Below, piece after piece: positions 53,059-61,141 of a DNA stretch of 64,000 nucleotides. Position numbers and translations under genes: made by a program. The first letter of the stretch is position 1, and each line of letters opens with the position of its first letter. This DNA comes from Dysgonamonadaceae bacterium (GTDB taxonomy: Bacteria; Bacteroidota; Bacteroidia; Bacteroidales; Dysgonomonadaceae), in assembly GCA_031254645.1 (NCBI GenBank), contig JAIRUA010000010.1, positions 26,150 to 90,149 on the forward strand, read 5' to 3'. Under the pieces are notes generated by a model. It saw only the letters and a list, made by a program, of their open reading frames with translations, was not told the DNA's origin and ran no database searches.

Positions 53059-53923
53059 TAGGTTGCAAATAAATTTATTCAAATCCAGCGGAATTCAGGT
53101 TGCAGGGAATTTAATCACCGGAGTCTCAATTGAAGATGCTAAACAAGTTGCTCTTGATATTTTCAAAGATAATTTTTTGATACTATCTGAACAAGCAGCA
53201 AATACAGCGTTGGTAAGAGCAGAAGAGTTAGTGAATGAATTTATTTTGACTCTTTATGACAGATATCAAAATTATATACATAAGTTACAAGACCCGGCTA
53301 TTCAATATTCACTATTCAATGTTCAAAGAGATTATGCAAAAAGTGGAGATAGTGAGTTGAAAAAGCAACAATTATACTTGCTAATAGAAAGGACAATTTC
53401 CGAAGAAAGAACATTGAAGCAAATTGTTCTTGATGAGGCAATAGAAACACTGCCTAAATTGGCAGCAGAGCAATTAAATTTTCTTTCTTTTATTTTCATA
53501 GCTGATAATTTGACCGTAAAATTATTTCAAAATAAGTTCACAAAAGACATTGATTTTAATATTATTGAAATAATGGATAATCTGAAATTGTTTTGTGATT
53601 TCTCATCGAAAGACCTCAGGCAGCACGTAGTAGGACACTTGCAGTACTTGGGTTGTATTCGTGAAATATCAGATAATGACGATATGTTTTCACCTACATC
53701 ACATATTAAACGTCTTGTAGAAACATATCGTGGACAAGAAGTGCCTGATGAAGACGTTATTCCAATTTTGAAATCAATACATACAAATCTTGCAATGCAA
53801 TATCGACTTTGGAAAATGAGCAATAAAAGAACAGTCAAATTAACTACTGTTGGACTTATTATTGCAATCACTCATTATAACAGATATGCAAATATACAGA
53901 TAAATTTGGAAGATTTTATATGA
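53048..53923 (+). CDS. LPO_1073/Vpar_1526-like protein of unknown function
   Basis: A 291-residue cytosolic protein from the ATG at 53048, which overlaps the membrane-peptide gene. The start (TNSRLQINLFKSSGIQVAGN) is a short Gln/Asn/Gly beta-like stretch. The rest is helical: SIEDAKQVALDIFKDNFLIL (about 28-47), AEELVNEFI, FNVQRDYAKSGDSELKKQQL (about 90-109), AIETLPKLAAEQLNFLSFIF. This matches my memory of the family named LPO_1073/Vpar_1526, found in scattered accessory islands with no known role. The C-terminal third (after about 190) looks like winged-helix repeats. AT content is higher than in neighbouring housekeeping genes, fitting transfer. Confidence 0.6.
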   Translation: MTNSRLQINLFKSSGIQVAGNLITGVSIEDAKQVALDIFKDNFLILSEQAANTALVRAEELVNEFILTLYDRYQNYIHKLQDPAIQYSLFNVQRDYAKSGDSELKKQQLYLLIERTISEERTLKQIVLDEAIETLPKLAAEQLNFLSFIFIADNLTVKLFQNKFTKDIDFNIIEIMDNLKLFCDFSSKDLRQHVVGHLQYLGCIREISDNDDMFSPTSHIKRLVETYRGQEVPDEDVIPILKSIHTNLAMQYRLWKMSNKRTVKLTTVGLIIAITHYNRYANIQINLEDFI

Positions 53924-53955
53924 CATTTTCACATAAACTATAGCACATTAAAAAT

Positions 53956-54192
53956 ATGACAAACAGAAAATTAGATAAAAATACAAGCGACAAATTGAGT
54001 TTTGTTTCGTTCATTATTCCAAAATTTGCGTCAAGTTACAAAATGAATATACAAGCGGCATATTTGTACTTGAAAAAATATGGCGGAATAGACTATCTTA
54101 ACGAAAATTGGTGGGCTTTACATACTGACAACCCTTTTTGGGCTGTACGCGATATGTATAAAGTTTGTGTTAGCAACGGAGGTATGCGATGA
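53956..54192 (+). CDS. DUF3791 family protein, probable antitoxin-side partner
   Basis: A 78-residue cytosolic protein. The core (about 14-65) reads FVSFIIPKFASSYKMNIQAA, then YLYLKKYGGIDYLNENWWAL, then HTDNPFWAVRDM, the DUF3791 pattern. Genes of this family lie next to DUF3990 genes. Its stop overlaps the start of the next gene by 4 bases (ATGA at 54189-54192), typical of a coupled toxin-antitoxin pair. No direct evidence identifies which partner is the antidote. Confidence 0.7.
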   Translation: MTNRKLDKNTSDKLSFVSFIIPKFASSYKMNIQAAYLYLKKYGGIDYLNENWWALHTDNPFWAVRDMYKVCVSNGGMR

Positions 54193-54875
54193 AAGTTTAT
54201 CACGGTAGCGACATACCTGTTTCTATTGTCGATTTGCAAAAATGCAAACCAAACAGAGATTTCGGACGAGGGTTTTATGTTACAAAACTTCGTTCACAAG
54301 CTGAAGATATGGCTAAAAGAGTAGCGAGATACTCCAAGCTAACACCTGTAATAACAGAATACGAATTTGACGAATATGCCTATGAAGATTCCGACTTAAA
54401 GGTTTTACTTTTTGATGATTATAATGCGGAGTGGCTTGATTTTGTAGTATTAAATCGTAGTACAGACAAACGCCAACAAGCACACGATTATGATATTGTA
54501 GAAGGACCTGTTGCCGATGATAGAATATCTCAAAATATTTCCAAATATCTAAAAGGAAAAATATCTAAAACCAATTTTTTGAAAATGTTGAAGCATAGTG
54601 AGAATCATCAAATTTGTTTTTGTACAATAAACTCTTTACAAATGCTTGATTATATTGAAAATCCAAAAGATATTGAATATGAGGTTTCTGAAATAGGCGA
54701 GTCTTTACTCGAACAATTTATCCTTGATTTCAATATTGATGAAGAAACGGCAACAGATAAGTTTTTTTCATCAAATACATTTGCAAAACTTGCCGACGAA
54801 TCCACCGAATTGTACAAAAAAACGTGGCAAGAAATATACGAATTATTAAAACAAGAACTAAACCAAAAAATATGA
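54189..54875 (+). CDS. DUF3990 family protein, ADP-ribosyltransferase-like, probable toxin
   Basis: A 228-residue cytosolic protein. The N-terminal half has the family signs VYHGSD (about 3-8), DFGRGFYVTKLRSQAEDMAK (about 23-42) and, near 98-107, HDYDIVEGPVADD. Placement of H, then Y in GFYVT, then an acidic residue recalls the H-Y-(E/D) triad of ADP-ribosyltransferase folds, to which Pfam assigns this family as far as I know. The remaining 120 residues are helical. It is coupled to the DUF3791 gene upstream and its TGA overlaps the GH57 ATG by 4 bases (54872-54875), an unexpected link to glycogen metabolism. Confidence 0.7.
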   Translation: MKVYHGSDIPVSIVDLQKCKPNRDFGRGFYVTKLRSQAEDMAKRVARYSKLTPVITEYEFDEYAYEDSDLKVLLFDDYNAEWLDFVVLNRSTDKRQQAHDYDIVEGPVADDRISQNISKYLKGKISKTNFLKMLKHSENHQICFCTINSLQMLDYIENPKDIEYEVSEIGESLLEQFILDFNIDEETATDKFFSSNTFAKLADESTELYKKTWQEIYELLKQELNQKI

Positions 54876-56197
54876 AAACAATTTGTTTCTATTTTCAAAT
54901 TCATCAACCGTTTCGCTTGAAAAGGTATCGCTTTTTCAACATCGGCAGAGACCATTATTATTATGATGATTACGCCAACGAAGACATCATACAACAGATA
55001 GCCGAACGCTCTTACATCAAGGCAAATCGTATGCTGTTGGATTTGATAAAACAATATAAAGGAAAGTTTAAAGTCGCCTTTTCGGTATCTGGCTTAGCAT
55101 TGGAACAATTGGAAATCTATGCACCCGAAGTGATTGACGGACTGCGCGAATTGGCAAAAACCGGTAACGTAGAATTTCTCGCCGAAACCTACTCGCATTC
55201 GCTTGCTGCGCTTTACGACCCAATAGAATTTCGAAATCAGGTAACACTTCACGCCGACAGAATAGAGATGCTGTTCGGTAAAAAACCAACGGTAGTGCGC
55301 AACACCGAATTGATGTATTCCGACGAAATCGCCGAAATGGTATATGATATGGGTTACACCAAAATGATTACCGAGGGAGCGAAACATATTCTCGGCTGGA
55401 AAAGTCCGAATTATGTGTATCAGGCGGCAAGTCAGCCAAAAATGAAACTGCTTTTGAGAAATAACCGTTTTAGCGACGATATTACGTTTCGTTTTTCGAA
55501 CTATTCGTGGAGCGAATACCCGCTTACTGCCGAAAAGTTTATCTCGTGGATAGCCGCAACACCGCCCGAAGAACAAGTTGTCAGTTTGTTTATGAACTAC
55601 GAAACGTTGGGTAATATGCAACCGGCACACACCGGAATTTTCGATTTTATCAAAGCATTGCCCCGTTTTGCTTTCGAAAAAGAAATCGGGTTTGCCACGC
55701 CAAGCGATGTGTTGGACAAGCAAAAACCTGTTGGTACGATTTCTGTGCCCTACACTCTTTCGTGGGCTGACGAGGAGCGCGACACAAGTGCTTGGACAGG
55801 TAACAAATTGCAACGAAGCGCATTGGAAACGCTTTACGAAATTGGTGAACGCGTACGCCTTTGCACCGACCGACGATTGAAACAAGATTGGTTGTATTTG
55901 CAAGCAAGCGACCATTTTTATTATATGTCCACGAAGCATTTCGGCGGTGGGCAAAGCCAATTCAGTCCGTATATGTCGCCTTACGATGCGTTTAATAATT
56001 ATATGAACGTATTGAGCGATTTCATTGCTCGCGTAAAAGCGCAATACCCTGATACGGTTGATAATGAGGAGCTAAATTCTCTCTTGACGATTATTCATAA
56101 CCAAGAAATGGAAATTAAGCGTTTGCAATTGGAGTTAAAAACCGTTATCGGAAGTAATGAGGAAAAACTGGTGGGAAAAAAGAAAACGAAAAAATAA
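54872..56197 (+). CDS. GH57 family alpha-amylase-like protein
   Basis: A 441-residue cytosolic protein from the ATG at 54872; an in-frame ATG at 54824 lies inside DUF3990 and would add 16 unrelated residues. GH57 regions appear in order: FYFQIHQPFRL (5-15, region 1), region 2 near GNVEFLAETYSHSL (about 99-112), region 3 VRNTELMY with the nucleophile E146, and region 4 FMNYETLG, where the acid/base Asp is Asn at 242. The end is a coiled helix. The loss resembles the alpha-amylase-like homologues reported from Bacteroidota, so it may bind rather than cleave glucan. It completes the glycogen set with the genes at 49128 and 51180. Confidence 0.88.
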   Translation: MKTICFYFQIHQPFRLKRYRFFNIGRDHYYYDDYANEDIIQQIAERSYIKANRMLLDLIKQYKGKFKVAFSVSGLALEQLEIYAPEVIDGLRELAKTGNVEFLAETYSHSLAALYDPIEFRNQVTLHADRIEMLFGKKPTVVRNTELMYSDEIAEMVYDMGYTKMITEGAKHILGWKSPNYVYQAASQPKMKLLLRNNRFSDDITFRFSNYSWSEYPLTAEKFISWIAATPPEEQVVSLFMNYETLGNMQPAHTGIFDFIKALPRFAFEKEIGFATPSDVLDKQKPVGTISVPYTLSWADEERDTSAWTGNKLQRSALETLYEIGERVRLCTDRRLKQDWLYLQASDHFYYMSTKHFGGGQSQFSPYMSPYDAFNNYMNVLSDFIARVKAQYPDTVDNEELNSLLTIIHNQEMEIKRLQLELKTVIGSNEEKLVGKKKTKK

Positions 56198-56233
56198 TAT
56201 GCTAATGTGCTAATAAATAATATGCTAATGTGC
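56196..56233. repeat. Direct repeat AATATGCTAATGTGC
   Basis: Two exact 15-base copies (56196-56210 and 56219-56233) flank an ATAAAT spacer. They create two ATG codons, which blurs the start of the next gene. Confidence 0.75.
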
Positions 56234-56830
56234 AAATATATAAATGGAATAATAGTTGTTGTTGTTTTAATATTTGCAAGTTGTTCGCAAAGGTCGGAAA
56301 ATTCTTTTGACGAAATTGCGTTTCAGCAAGGCGATTTGGTATTTCGAAAAGGCACAGGGGCAAAATCACGAGCAGTACTTTACGCCGATTCGTTGGGTAT
56401 ATATTCGCACGTTGGGATAATGGTTTTGACAGATTCGGCTTTCCAAATCGTGCACATCACCCCGGGAGAGCGTGAAAGCGGTGAAACATTTGACAAAATA
56501 AAAATAGAACCAATTAATATGTTTTGGCGAAAAGACAGAGCAAGGCACGGTGCCGTTTATCGGCTAATAGATAACAGTTTGGGCGAGAAAGCGGCACAAC
56601 ACGCATTGCGTTTGTTGGAAAAAGAGGTGCTTTTCGACCACAAATACCAACTCGAAGACTCTACTCAAATGTATTGTACCGAACTTGTTTGGTATTGTTA
56701 CCTGCAAACAGGATTGGATATTAGTTTCGGAAAACGAAGCAAAGTGAATGCACCGATGTATTCGGGCACATACATTTTTCCGTCGGATATTTATGATAAT
56801 GAGGAATTTGTTTTGATTTATAAATTTTAA
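56222..56830 (+). CDS. YiiX-like NlpC/P60-fold lipoprotein
   Basis: About 202 residues from the ATG at 56222 (ATG 56228 and GTG 56207 are alternatives in the repeat). The signal NGIIVVVVLIFASC is a lipobox. The domain is a permuted NlpC/P60 fold of the YiiX type: QGDLVFRKGTG, then the catalytic His in YSHVGIMVL, then the catalytic Cys in YCTELVWYCYLQTG near 150. Such proteins are cysteine hydrolases acting on peptidoglycan or lipid amide bonds in the envelope. The exact substrate is unknown. Confidence 0.82.
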   Translation: MLMCKYINGIIVVVVLIFASCSQRSENSFDEIAFQQGDLVFRKGTGAKSRAVLYADSLGIYSHVGIMVLTDSAFQIVHITPGERESGETFDKIKIEPINMFWRKDRARHGAVYRLIDNSLGEKAAQHALRLLEKEVLFDHKYQLEDSTQMYCTELVWYCYLQTGLDISFGKRSKVNAPMYSGTYIFPSDIYDNEEFVLIYKF

Positions 56831-56864
56831 TTTCGTGTTTAATTCATTTAATAACAAAAAGAGT

Positions 56865-57293
56865 ATGAAGAAATTTTTTAGTGTTTTGGTAGTAGCCACA
56901 ATCATATTATTTACTGTAAATTGCGGTGGCGGCAGCAGTAGTAGCAGCATTGGCGGAAAAAATTCGCCGGCGAGCATTGAAAAGGAAATCTATAATCAGA
57001 TGAAAAAAGGTAATTATGAGAAAGTATTTGATCATATTGCCGGTTTTGATTCGGACGAGATTTCGGCTACGGACAGAAGAGAGATTGTTAAAGCCCTTTC
57101 CGAAAAGGCAAAACAAAGTGCAGATGCACAAGGCGGACTCAAAGACTTTGAAATCCTCAGTGAAACAATTTCCGATGATGGACTAACTGCCACTGTAGAA
57201 ACAAAACTTGTTTTTGGTAATGGATCGGAAGAAACACAAACGAGCAAGTATGTGAAAACAGACGACAAATGGCAGTTGGCAATGGATAAGTAG
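56865..57293 (+). CDS. DUF4878-like lipoprotein
   Basis: A 142-residue lipoprotein with signal MKKFFSVLVVATIILFTVNC and a Gly/Ser-rich linker (GGGSSSSSIGGK) after the Cys. I chose the ATG at 56865 over one at 56835 for the clean signal. The body (SIEKEIYNQMKKGNYEKVFD to VKTDDKWQLAMDK) has the NTF2-like DUF4878 pattern. The role is unknown, probably ligand binding in the envelope. A terminator follows its stop. Confidence 0.75.
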   Translation: MKKFFSVLVVATIILFTVNCGGGSSSSSIGGKNSPASIEKEIYNQMKKGNYEKVFDHIAGFDSDEISATDRREIVKALSEKAKQSADAQGGLKDFEILSETISDDGLTATVETKLVFGNGSEETQTSKYVKTDDKWQLAMDK

Positions 57294-57308
57294 TTTTTGA
57301 GAAAAAAA

Positions 57309-57349
57309 TGCCTCTTTACATTTCAAAAATATAAAGAGACATTTTTTTT
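57309..57349 (+). terminator. Bidirectional terminator
   Basis: Arms 57309-57318 and 57332-57341 (one mismatch) are followed on the plus strand by eight T, and on the minus strand by a T-rich tract, so it can end both the DUF4878 gene and the convergent lipoprotein gene. Confidence 0.88.
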
Positions 57350-57359
57350 ATTGGGAGTT

Positions 57360-57815
57360 CTACCACATCAGATTTACTACAAAAGTATAAGAGTCGTAAA
57401 ACGGAAGTTCAGGAAACTCATCTATGTCCGAATGGTCATCAATTTTCAGAATAAATCTAACATTCCGAGCTCGAAATTCCACGGTAAAATGTTCCTCCCA
57501 TTTGTAGCCACTATCATCAACTAAAAAATCACTAAATGGCAAAGGCGACAATAAATCTGCATTACTACCCGGTCGTCTATAAAATAAAAATGCTTGCATT
57601 ATAGCTCTATCAAAAACCGCCGGAATTAGCTCGGGAAAGGGAAAATCTCTAAAATAATAAATACCCGTAGCATCTTCCCCCAATCGCCAATCGTTCCATT
57701 CTACGGTAAAAGCTCTCGTTTCAAATTCTGGCTCTACAATTTCCGTAATATAATACTTATCCGAGCACGATAATAAAGCAACAAGCGCAAGGGCAGTAAA
57801 AATCAATTTCTTCAT
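57360..57815 (-). CDS. Small lipoprotein of unknown function
   Basis: A 151-residue lipoprotein with signal MKKLIFTALALVALLSC and body rich in aromatic and acidic residues, with likely beta strands (YKWEEHFTVEFRARNVRFIL). I recognise no family. It has a complete promoter at 57873-57904, and its leader (57838-57872) resembles that of the ETX-like lipoprotein gene upstream, which suggests common regulation or duplication. Confidence 0.6.
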   Translation of the reverse strand: MKKLIFTALALVALLSCSDKYYITEIVEPEFETRAFTVEWNDWRLGEDATGIYYFRDFPFPELIPAVFDRAIMQAFLFYRRPGSNADLLSPLPFSDFLVDDSGYKWEEHFTVEFRARNVRFILKIDDHSDIDEFPELPFYDSYTFVVNLMW

Positions 57816-57872
57816 AATCTATATTCTTTATTTTTGTAAGACAACTAAGTTGAGCATTTTGTTTAATGTACG

Positions 57873-57904
57873 CAAAGATAGAGAAAAATAATCAAACAGT
57901 CAAA
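57873..57904 (-). promoter_or_regulatory. Promoter of the small lipoprotein gene
   Basis: The minus strand has TTTG (57901-57904), 20 bases, then TATCTTTG (57873-57880). The leader then contains ACATTAAACAAAATG, nearly identical to the leader of the gene ending at 57968. Confidence 0.65.
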
Positions 57905-57967
57905 GAAATTGATAAAAACTGCACTTCCGCACAAAATCGTGTGAAAACACAGAGTCTTTCAATACTA

Positions 57968-59152
57968 TTAAATTTCTCGAATATTGAGTCTTTGTACTTC
58001 GCTATTTGTATATGCTCTTCCGTCGGGATGATAAATGTTGATATCATCTTCTTGCACTAAAACGCTTTCCCAAGTCCCTGTTAATCTAATAATTTTCCCC
58101 GTAGTTCTACCTTTTAAGGTCGCAATGTATGTAATATTCATATCATAACTAATAGCTACAAGCTCTACAACAAGTCTTGTTCTTGGTGGTATTTGTAAAG
58201 TTCTCGAAAGTGTAAAAACTTCACTCTTAGTCTGCGTTCCACCATTTGTGAAAGACCACCCACTGTTATGAGTAACGGTAGTGTTTATACCTCCCGTTGC
58301 AATAACCGGAATTTTTATTTCAACATTTGAATTTAAAGCAATACTTGTTGACACATTATTTGTAGTAGAAAATGTAGATTGACTTGTAACAGTTTCCGCT
58401 ACAGATATCGTTTCATTAGAAGGGATATCACTATCATTATTAATACGTATCACACGAATACTTCTTGGAGTTGCCGTAAAGCTATTGCTATTAGGTAAAA
58501 AATCATACTTCATATCTATCATATCGAAAGTTTCAACAGGACTAATAACCCAATGAGAAAAATATCCTGCTTCTTGACGGTCTCGAAGTCTAACTTCATT
58601 AGAATTAAACCCTACACCACTTAGTGTATTGATTTGAGTCCTAAGATTAAAGAACATTATATGTCTATTAGAGAAGGATGGACTATTATCAAGTCTTATT
58701 CTAGCCCAAGAAGCGTCCCTCTCAAAACTTGGAATATTATTCTGATGGGTTATATAACCCGCATCATTTCCCGAATATAATGATTTAAATCTAAAATAAT
58801 AAATGGTTCGAGATAGCTCATAATCGAAGACCCACTTAGTTCTAATATGGTCGGGGTCTGATGAAAGTGCTACATTACCGATTCCATTAGCAGCAGGATA
58901 AGCAGATAAATATCGCTTGTCAAGAGCAGCTGCGCCCTCAGGTAGATAAACCCATACAGGGATCCCGCTTAATTGACGTATCGGATCCGGCAAATTATTT
59001 GCCTCACCAGAAGGTATTACGTTTGTGGGGATAGTGGAATTACGCAGTTCAACAGAATAATCAGCATCAATAACTGTCTGCTCAAATATCTCTTGCTGGC
59101 ATCCCACCAAACAAAAGAATGAAATTAGTACAATAAAATAGATTTTCTTCAT
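57968..59152 (-). CDS. Lipoprotein with ETX/MTX2 (aerolysin-like) pore-forming region
   Basis: A 394-residue lipoprotein, signal MKKIYFIVLISFFCLVGC. The N-terminal half (about 45-200) is a beta-rich domain with repeated W and Y segments (WVFDYELSRTIYYFRF, YITHQ, GYFSHWVISPVE) that could be a carbohydrate-binding trefoil. The C-terminal half (about 235-375) is a Ser/Thr-Val alternating beta region typical of ETX/MTX2: TISVAETVTSQSTFSTTNNV, a GINTTVTHNSGWSFTNGGT stretch, then LQIPPRTRLVVELVAI and LKGRTTGKIIRLTGTW. Relatives form beta-barrel pores; being a lipoprotein, it could act against other bacteria or host cells. It is monocistronic. Confidence 0.65.
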   Translation of the reverse strand: MKKIYFIVLISFFCLVGCQQEIFEQTVIDADYSVELRNSTIPTNVIPSGEANNLPDPIRQLSGIPVWVYLPEGAAALDKRYLSAYPAANGIGNVALSSDPDHIRTKWVFDYELSRTIYYFRFKSLYSGNDAGYITHQNNIPSFERDASWARIRLDNSPSFSNRHIMFFNLRTQINTLSGVGFNSNEVRLRDRQEAGYFSHWVISPVETFDMIDMKYDFLPNSNSFTATPRSIRVIRINNDSDIPSNETISVAETVTSQSTFSTTNNVSTSIALNSNVEIKIPVIATGGINTTVTHNSGWSFTNGGTQTKSEVFTLSRTLQIPPRTRLVVELVAISYDMNITYIATLKGRTTGKIIRLTGTWESVLVQEDDINIYHPDGRAYTNSEVQRLNIREI

Positions 59153-59370
59153 AGGTTTTATTTTTTTAGAATTATAAACTATACAAATAGAACAATATAG
59201 TTGATCATTTTGTTTAATATAGAATGATAAAAATATAAAAAATAATCAAATATCTATGAGATGTACGCAAATGATAAATAATCAATGAGTTTTTGGAATC
59301 TATACTTATCATATCAATACTATCCGATATTAAACGGCTCCTTTATCAAAATGGTTTCAAGCACAAAAAA

Positions 59371-59399
59371 GCCACCTCATTTATAAATAATGAGATGGC
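59371..59399 (-). terminator. Terminator after the SPOR-domain gene
   Basis: An 11-base inverted repeat (59371-59381 with 59389-59399, one mismatch) followed on the minus strand by six T, 38 bases past the stop at 59438. The rest of the gap 59153-59370 is AT-rich; it carries the leader-like sequence shared with 57838-57905 and nothing else I can name. Confidence 0.85.
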
Positions 59400-59437
59400 T
59401 TAAAGCTCATAATCTTTTTATGCAAGTTATGCAAGAA

Positions 59438-59950
59438 TTAGAACTGTCTTTCAAGAATCCACATATCATTAAACGGTACACCATATGTTCTTCTCAAAAA
59501 ATCAGGTGTTCCCATCGCCGAATACCTGCGGTTAAGCTCTTGGCGTTGCGCCTCTGCCGCTGCTCTATCATCGAAACTGCCCACAATTACACGAAACATT
59601 CCTTGCTCGTTTTGTGCGAGAATTACTCTATGTCCCTCATTTTCCATACGGGTTTTGAGGTTTTCGGCATTCAATCGCACACTCAACGAAGCGATTACCA
59701 CATTGAATCTTCTCAATCCGGCAGCATCGGCAGGCGAAACTGCATCAACACGTTCTTTTCTAACCGAAACTTCTACCGGAGGTAGTGGAGCGGCGTCTTT
59801 TACAACTGTTGTCGGCTGTGATGCCGATTGCTGCATTTCTCTCTCACGAGCTGACTCATACACTTGTCTATAAGCGCTTTGTCTTGGCTTACAAGAAGTA
59901 CCCAAAGTAAGTACTGCAACCATTGCTAATGCAAAATAAATTTTTCTCAT
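59438..59950 (-). CDS. SPOR-domain lipoprotein
   Basis: A 170-residue lipoprotein with signal MRKIYFALAMVAVLTLGTSC. A polar linker (about 21-80) leads to a SPOR domain (about 80-160): RFNVVIASLSVRLNAENLKT, then GHRVILAQNEQGMFRVIVGS and FDDRAAAEAQRQEL. SPOR domains bind denuded peptidoglycan strands, so it likely works at the division site or cell wall. It has a TACCTTTG box at 59997-60004 and its own terminator. Confidence 0.88.
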   Translation of the reverse strand: MRKIYFALAMVAVLTLGTSCKPRQSAYRQVYESAREREMQQSASQPTTVVKDAAPLPPVEVSVRKERVDAVSPADAAGLRRFNVVIASLSVRLNAENLKTRMENEGHRVILAQNEQGMFRVIVGSFDDRAAAEAQRQELNRRYSAMGTPDFLRRTYGVPFNDMWILERQF

Positions 59951-59996
59951 TTGTAGTTATCTGTTTTTTATTTATTATAATCTCAAATCTTTATCG

Positions 59997-60004
59997 CAAA
60001 GGTA
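59997..60004 (-). promoter_or_regulatory. -7 box for the SPOR gene
   Basis: The minus strand reads TACCTTTG, 47 bases before the ATG at 59950. Confidence 0.5.
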
Positions 60005-60084
60005 GTAAATAATTTAGAAATGTAAGAATTTAGGAGTATAGAATTTTCTTAATTTGGCTACGCCGATTTATCAATTCTACATTT

Positions 60085-60948
60085 TCAAATTTCTTCTTCC
60101 GGTTCGGGATCGGGGTCAGGATCCGGTGCTTCTACTACAATTCGGTGCAAGGTAATGGTTCTAAGATCATTTACTCTTTGTGCAGAATCAATTTTATGCA
60201 CAAATGTTGTATCACGGAATCCGCGTAGCGAATCCGGAAAGATATGCACCGTCCATTCGTCTCCGGGTAAACCTAGAAACATAAACGTTCCATTTCGTTC
60301 GGTAGAAGAAAAAAGCTTCATACCGTCTTGTTCAATCATTATCCCAGCAAACACGTCAGTCGGTGATACGGTACCACGAAGCGACCATCCAAAAATTTCG
60401 GGAAATACTCGAATGTTAGTTTTGAATTCGAAAGTGTCACTTTTTTTGTCATAGAATAAAGCAGACCTCATATCAATAACAATGCTACTGATAGTATGAA
60501 GACGAAGGTCTGCACCTATGTCTTCTACAATAATTTCTCTAGGAACCTCTAGTGGGATTTCCCGCACGGTAGTGGTTACAATACGACTATTGTTACCCAA
60601 TATCAATCGCATTTCCTCTATTCTTCTGTTGGCGGGAATCCATTGTTCTACAATTTGGCGCATTCTGCCATTAGTCAAAGTCAGCACATTGTATTCGTCA
60701 CCCGGAAAATCTAAAACAATCCACTCTTCTCTTGCGTTGGGTCCAACAACAAATACTTCAATGCTTCGAATATCAATATATAACTCTCTTATTTGATGTT
60801 CCGGCTCATCACCACTAAGCGTTGGAGCATCAGTTAGTTGAATACGTAAGGGTGTAGAAGATGCACTTGGGTCATTCTTTGTACACGACACAATAGAAAT
60901 CGTGAAAATCAATAGAATAAAAGTATATCGAAATGTTTTAAGCAACAT
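60085..60948 (-). CDS. DUF4382-like lipoprotein
   Basis: A 287-residue lipoprotein from the ATG at 60948 (signal MLLKTFRYTFILLIFTISIV ending SC); the ATG at 60981 would overlap the -7 box. The DUF4382 region (about 30-175) shows LRIQLTDAPT, RELYIDIRSIEVF, NVLTLTNGRMRQIVEQWIPA and RRIEEMRLILGNNSRIV. A C-terminal beta region (about 190-260; LRGTVSPTDVFAGIMI) looks like a carboxypeptidase-regulatory-type domain. The tail is Pro/Asp/Glu-rich (PDPDPDPEPEEEI). The role is unknown, probably cell-surface binding. Confidence 0.75.
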   Translation of the reverse strand: MLLKTFRYTFILLIFTISIVSCTKNDPSASSTPLRIQLTDAPTLSGDEPEHQIRELYIDIRSIEVFVVGPNAREEWIVLDFPGDEYNVLTLTNGRMRQIVEQWIPANRRIEEMRLILGNNSRIVTTTVREIPLEVPREIIVEDIGADLRLHTISSIVIDMRSALFYDKKSDTFEFKTNIRVFPEIFGWSLRGTVSPTDVFAGIMIEQDGMKLFSSTERNGTFMFLGLPGDEWTVHIFPDSLRGFRDTTFVHKIDSAQRVNDLRTITLHRIVVEAPDPDPDPEPEEEI

Positions 60949-60978
60949 AAAGCCATCTATTTTTGAGTTTTGAAGAAG

Positions 60979-60986
60979 CAAAGTTA
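60979..60986 (-). promoter_or_regulatory. -7 box for the DUF4382 gene
   Basis: The minus strand reads TAACTTTG, 31 bases before the ATG at 60948. Its overlap with the ATG at 60981 is the main reason for preferring the later start. Confidence 0.5.
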
Positions 60987-61050
60987 CAAATAAATTATTG
61001 ATAATGGATTATTTTACATTTGCATTAGGATAAAATAATGTATAAATAAT

Positions 61051-61081
61051 ATTGTGTATTTGAAATATCTGTATTACATTT
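61051..61081 (+). promoter_or_regulatory. Promoter of the 200-residue lipoprotein gene
   Basis: TTG at 61051-61053, 20 bases, then TACATTTG at 61074-61081, a full -33/-7 pair about 60 bases before the ATG. Confidence 0.6.
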
Positions 61082-61141
61082 GTCCAGCAAATTTAAAAAT
61101 CTGTCGGGTATGGAAATGTACCGACATAAAAACTGGAGTAT

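Noticed and set aside
55094..56044. A 316-codon open frame on the minus strand across the GH57 gene
   Set aside because: It lies wholly antisense to a gene with clear GH57 motifs and has no recognisable domain or start signal.
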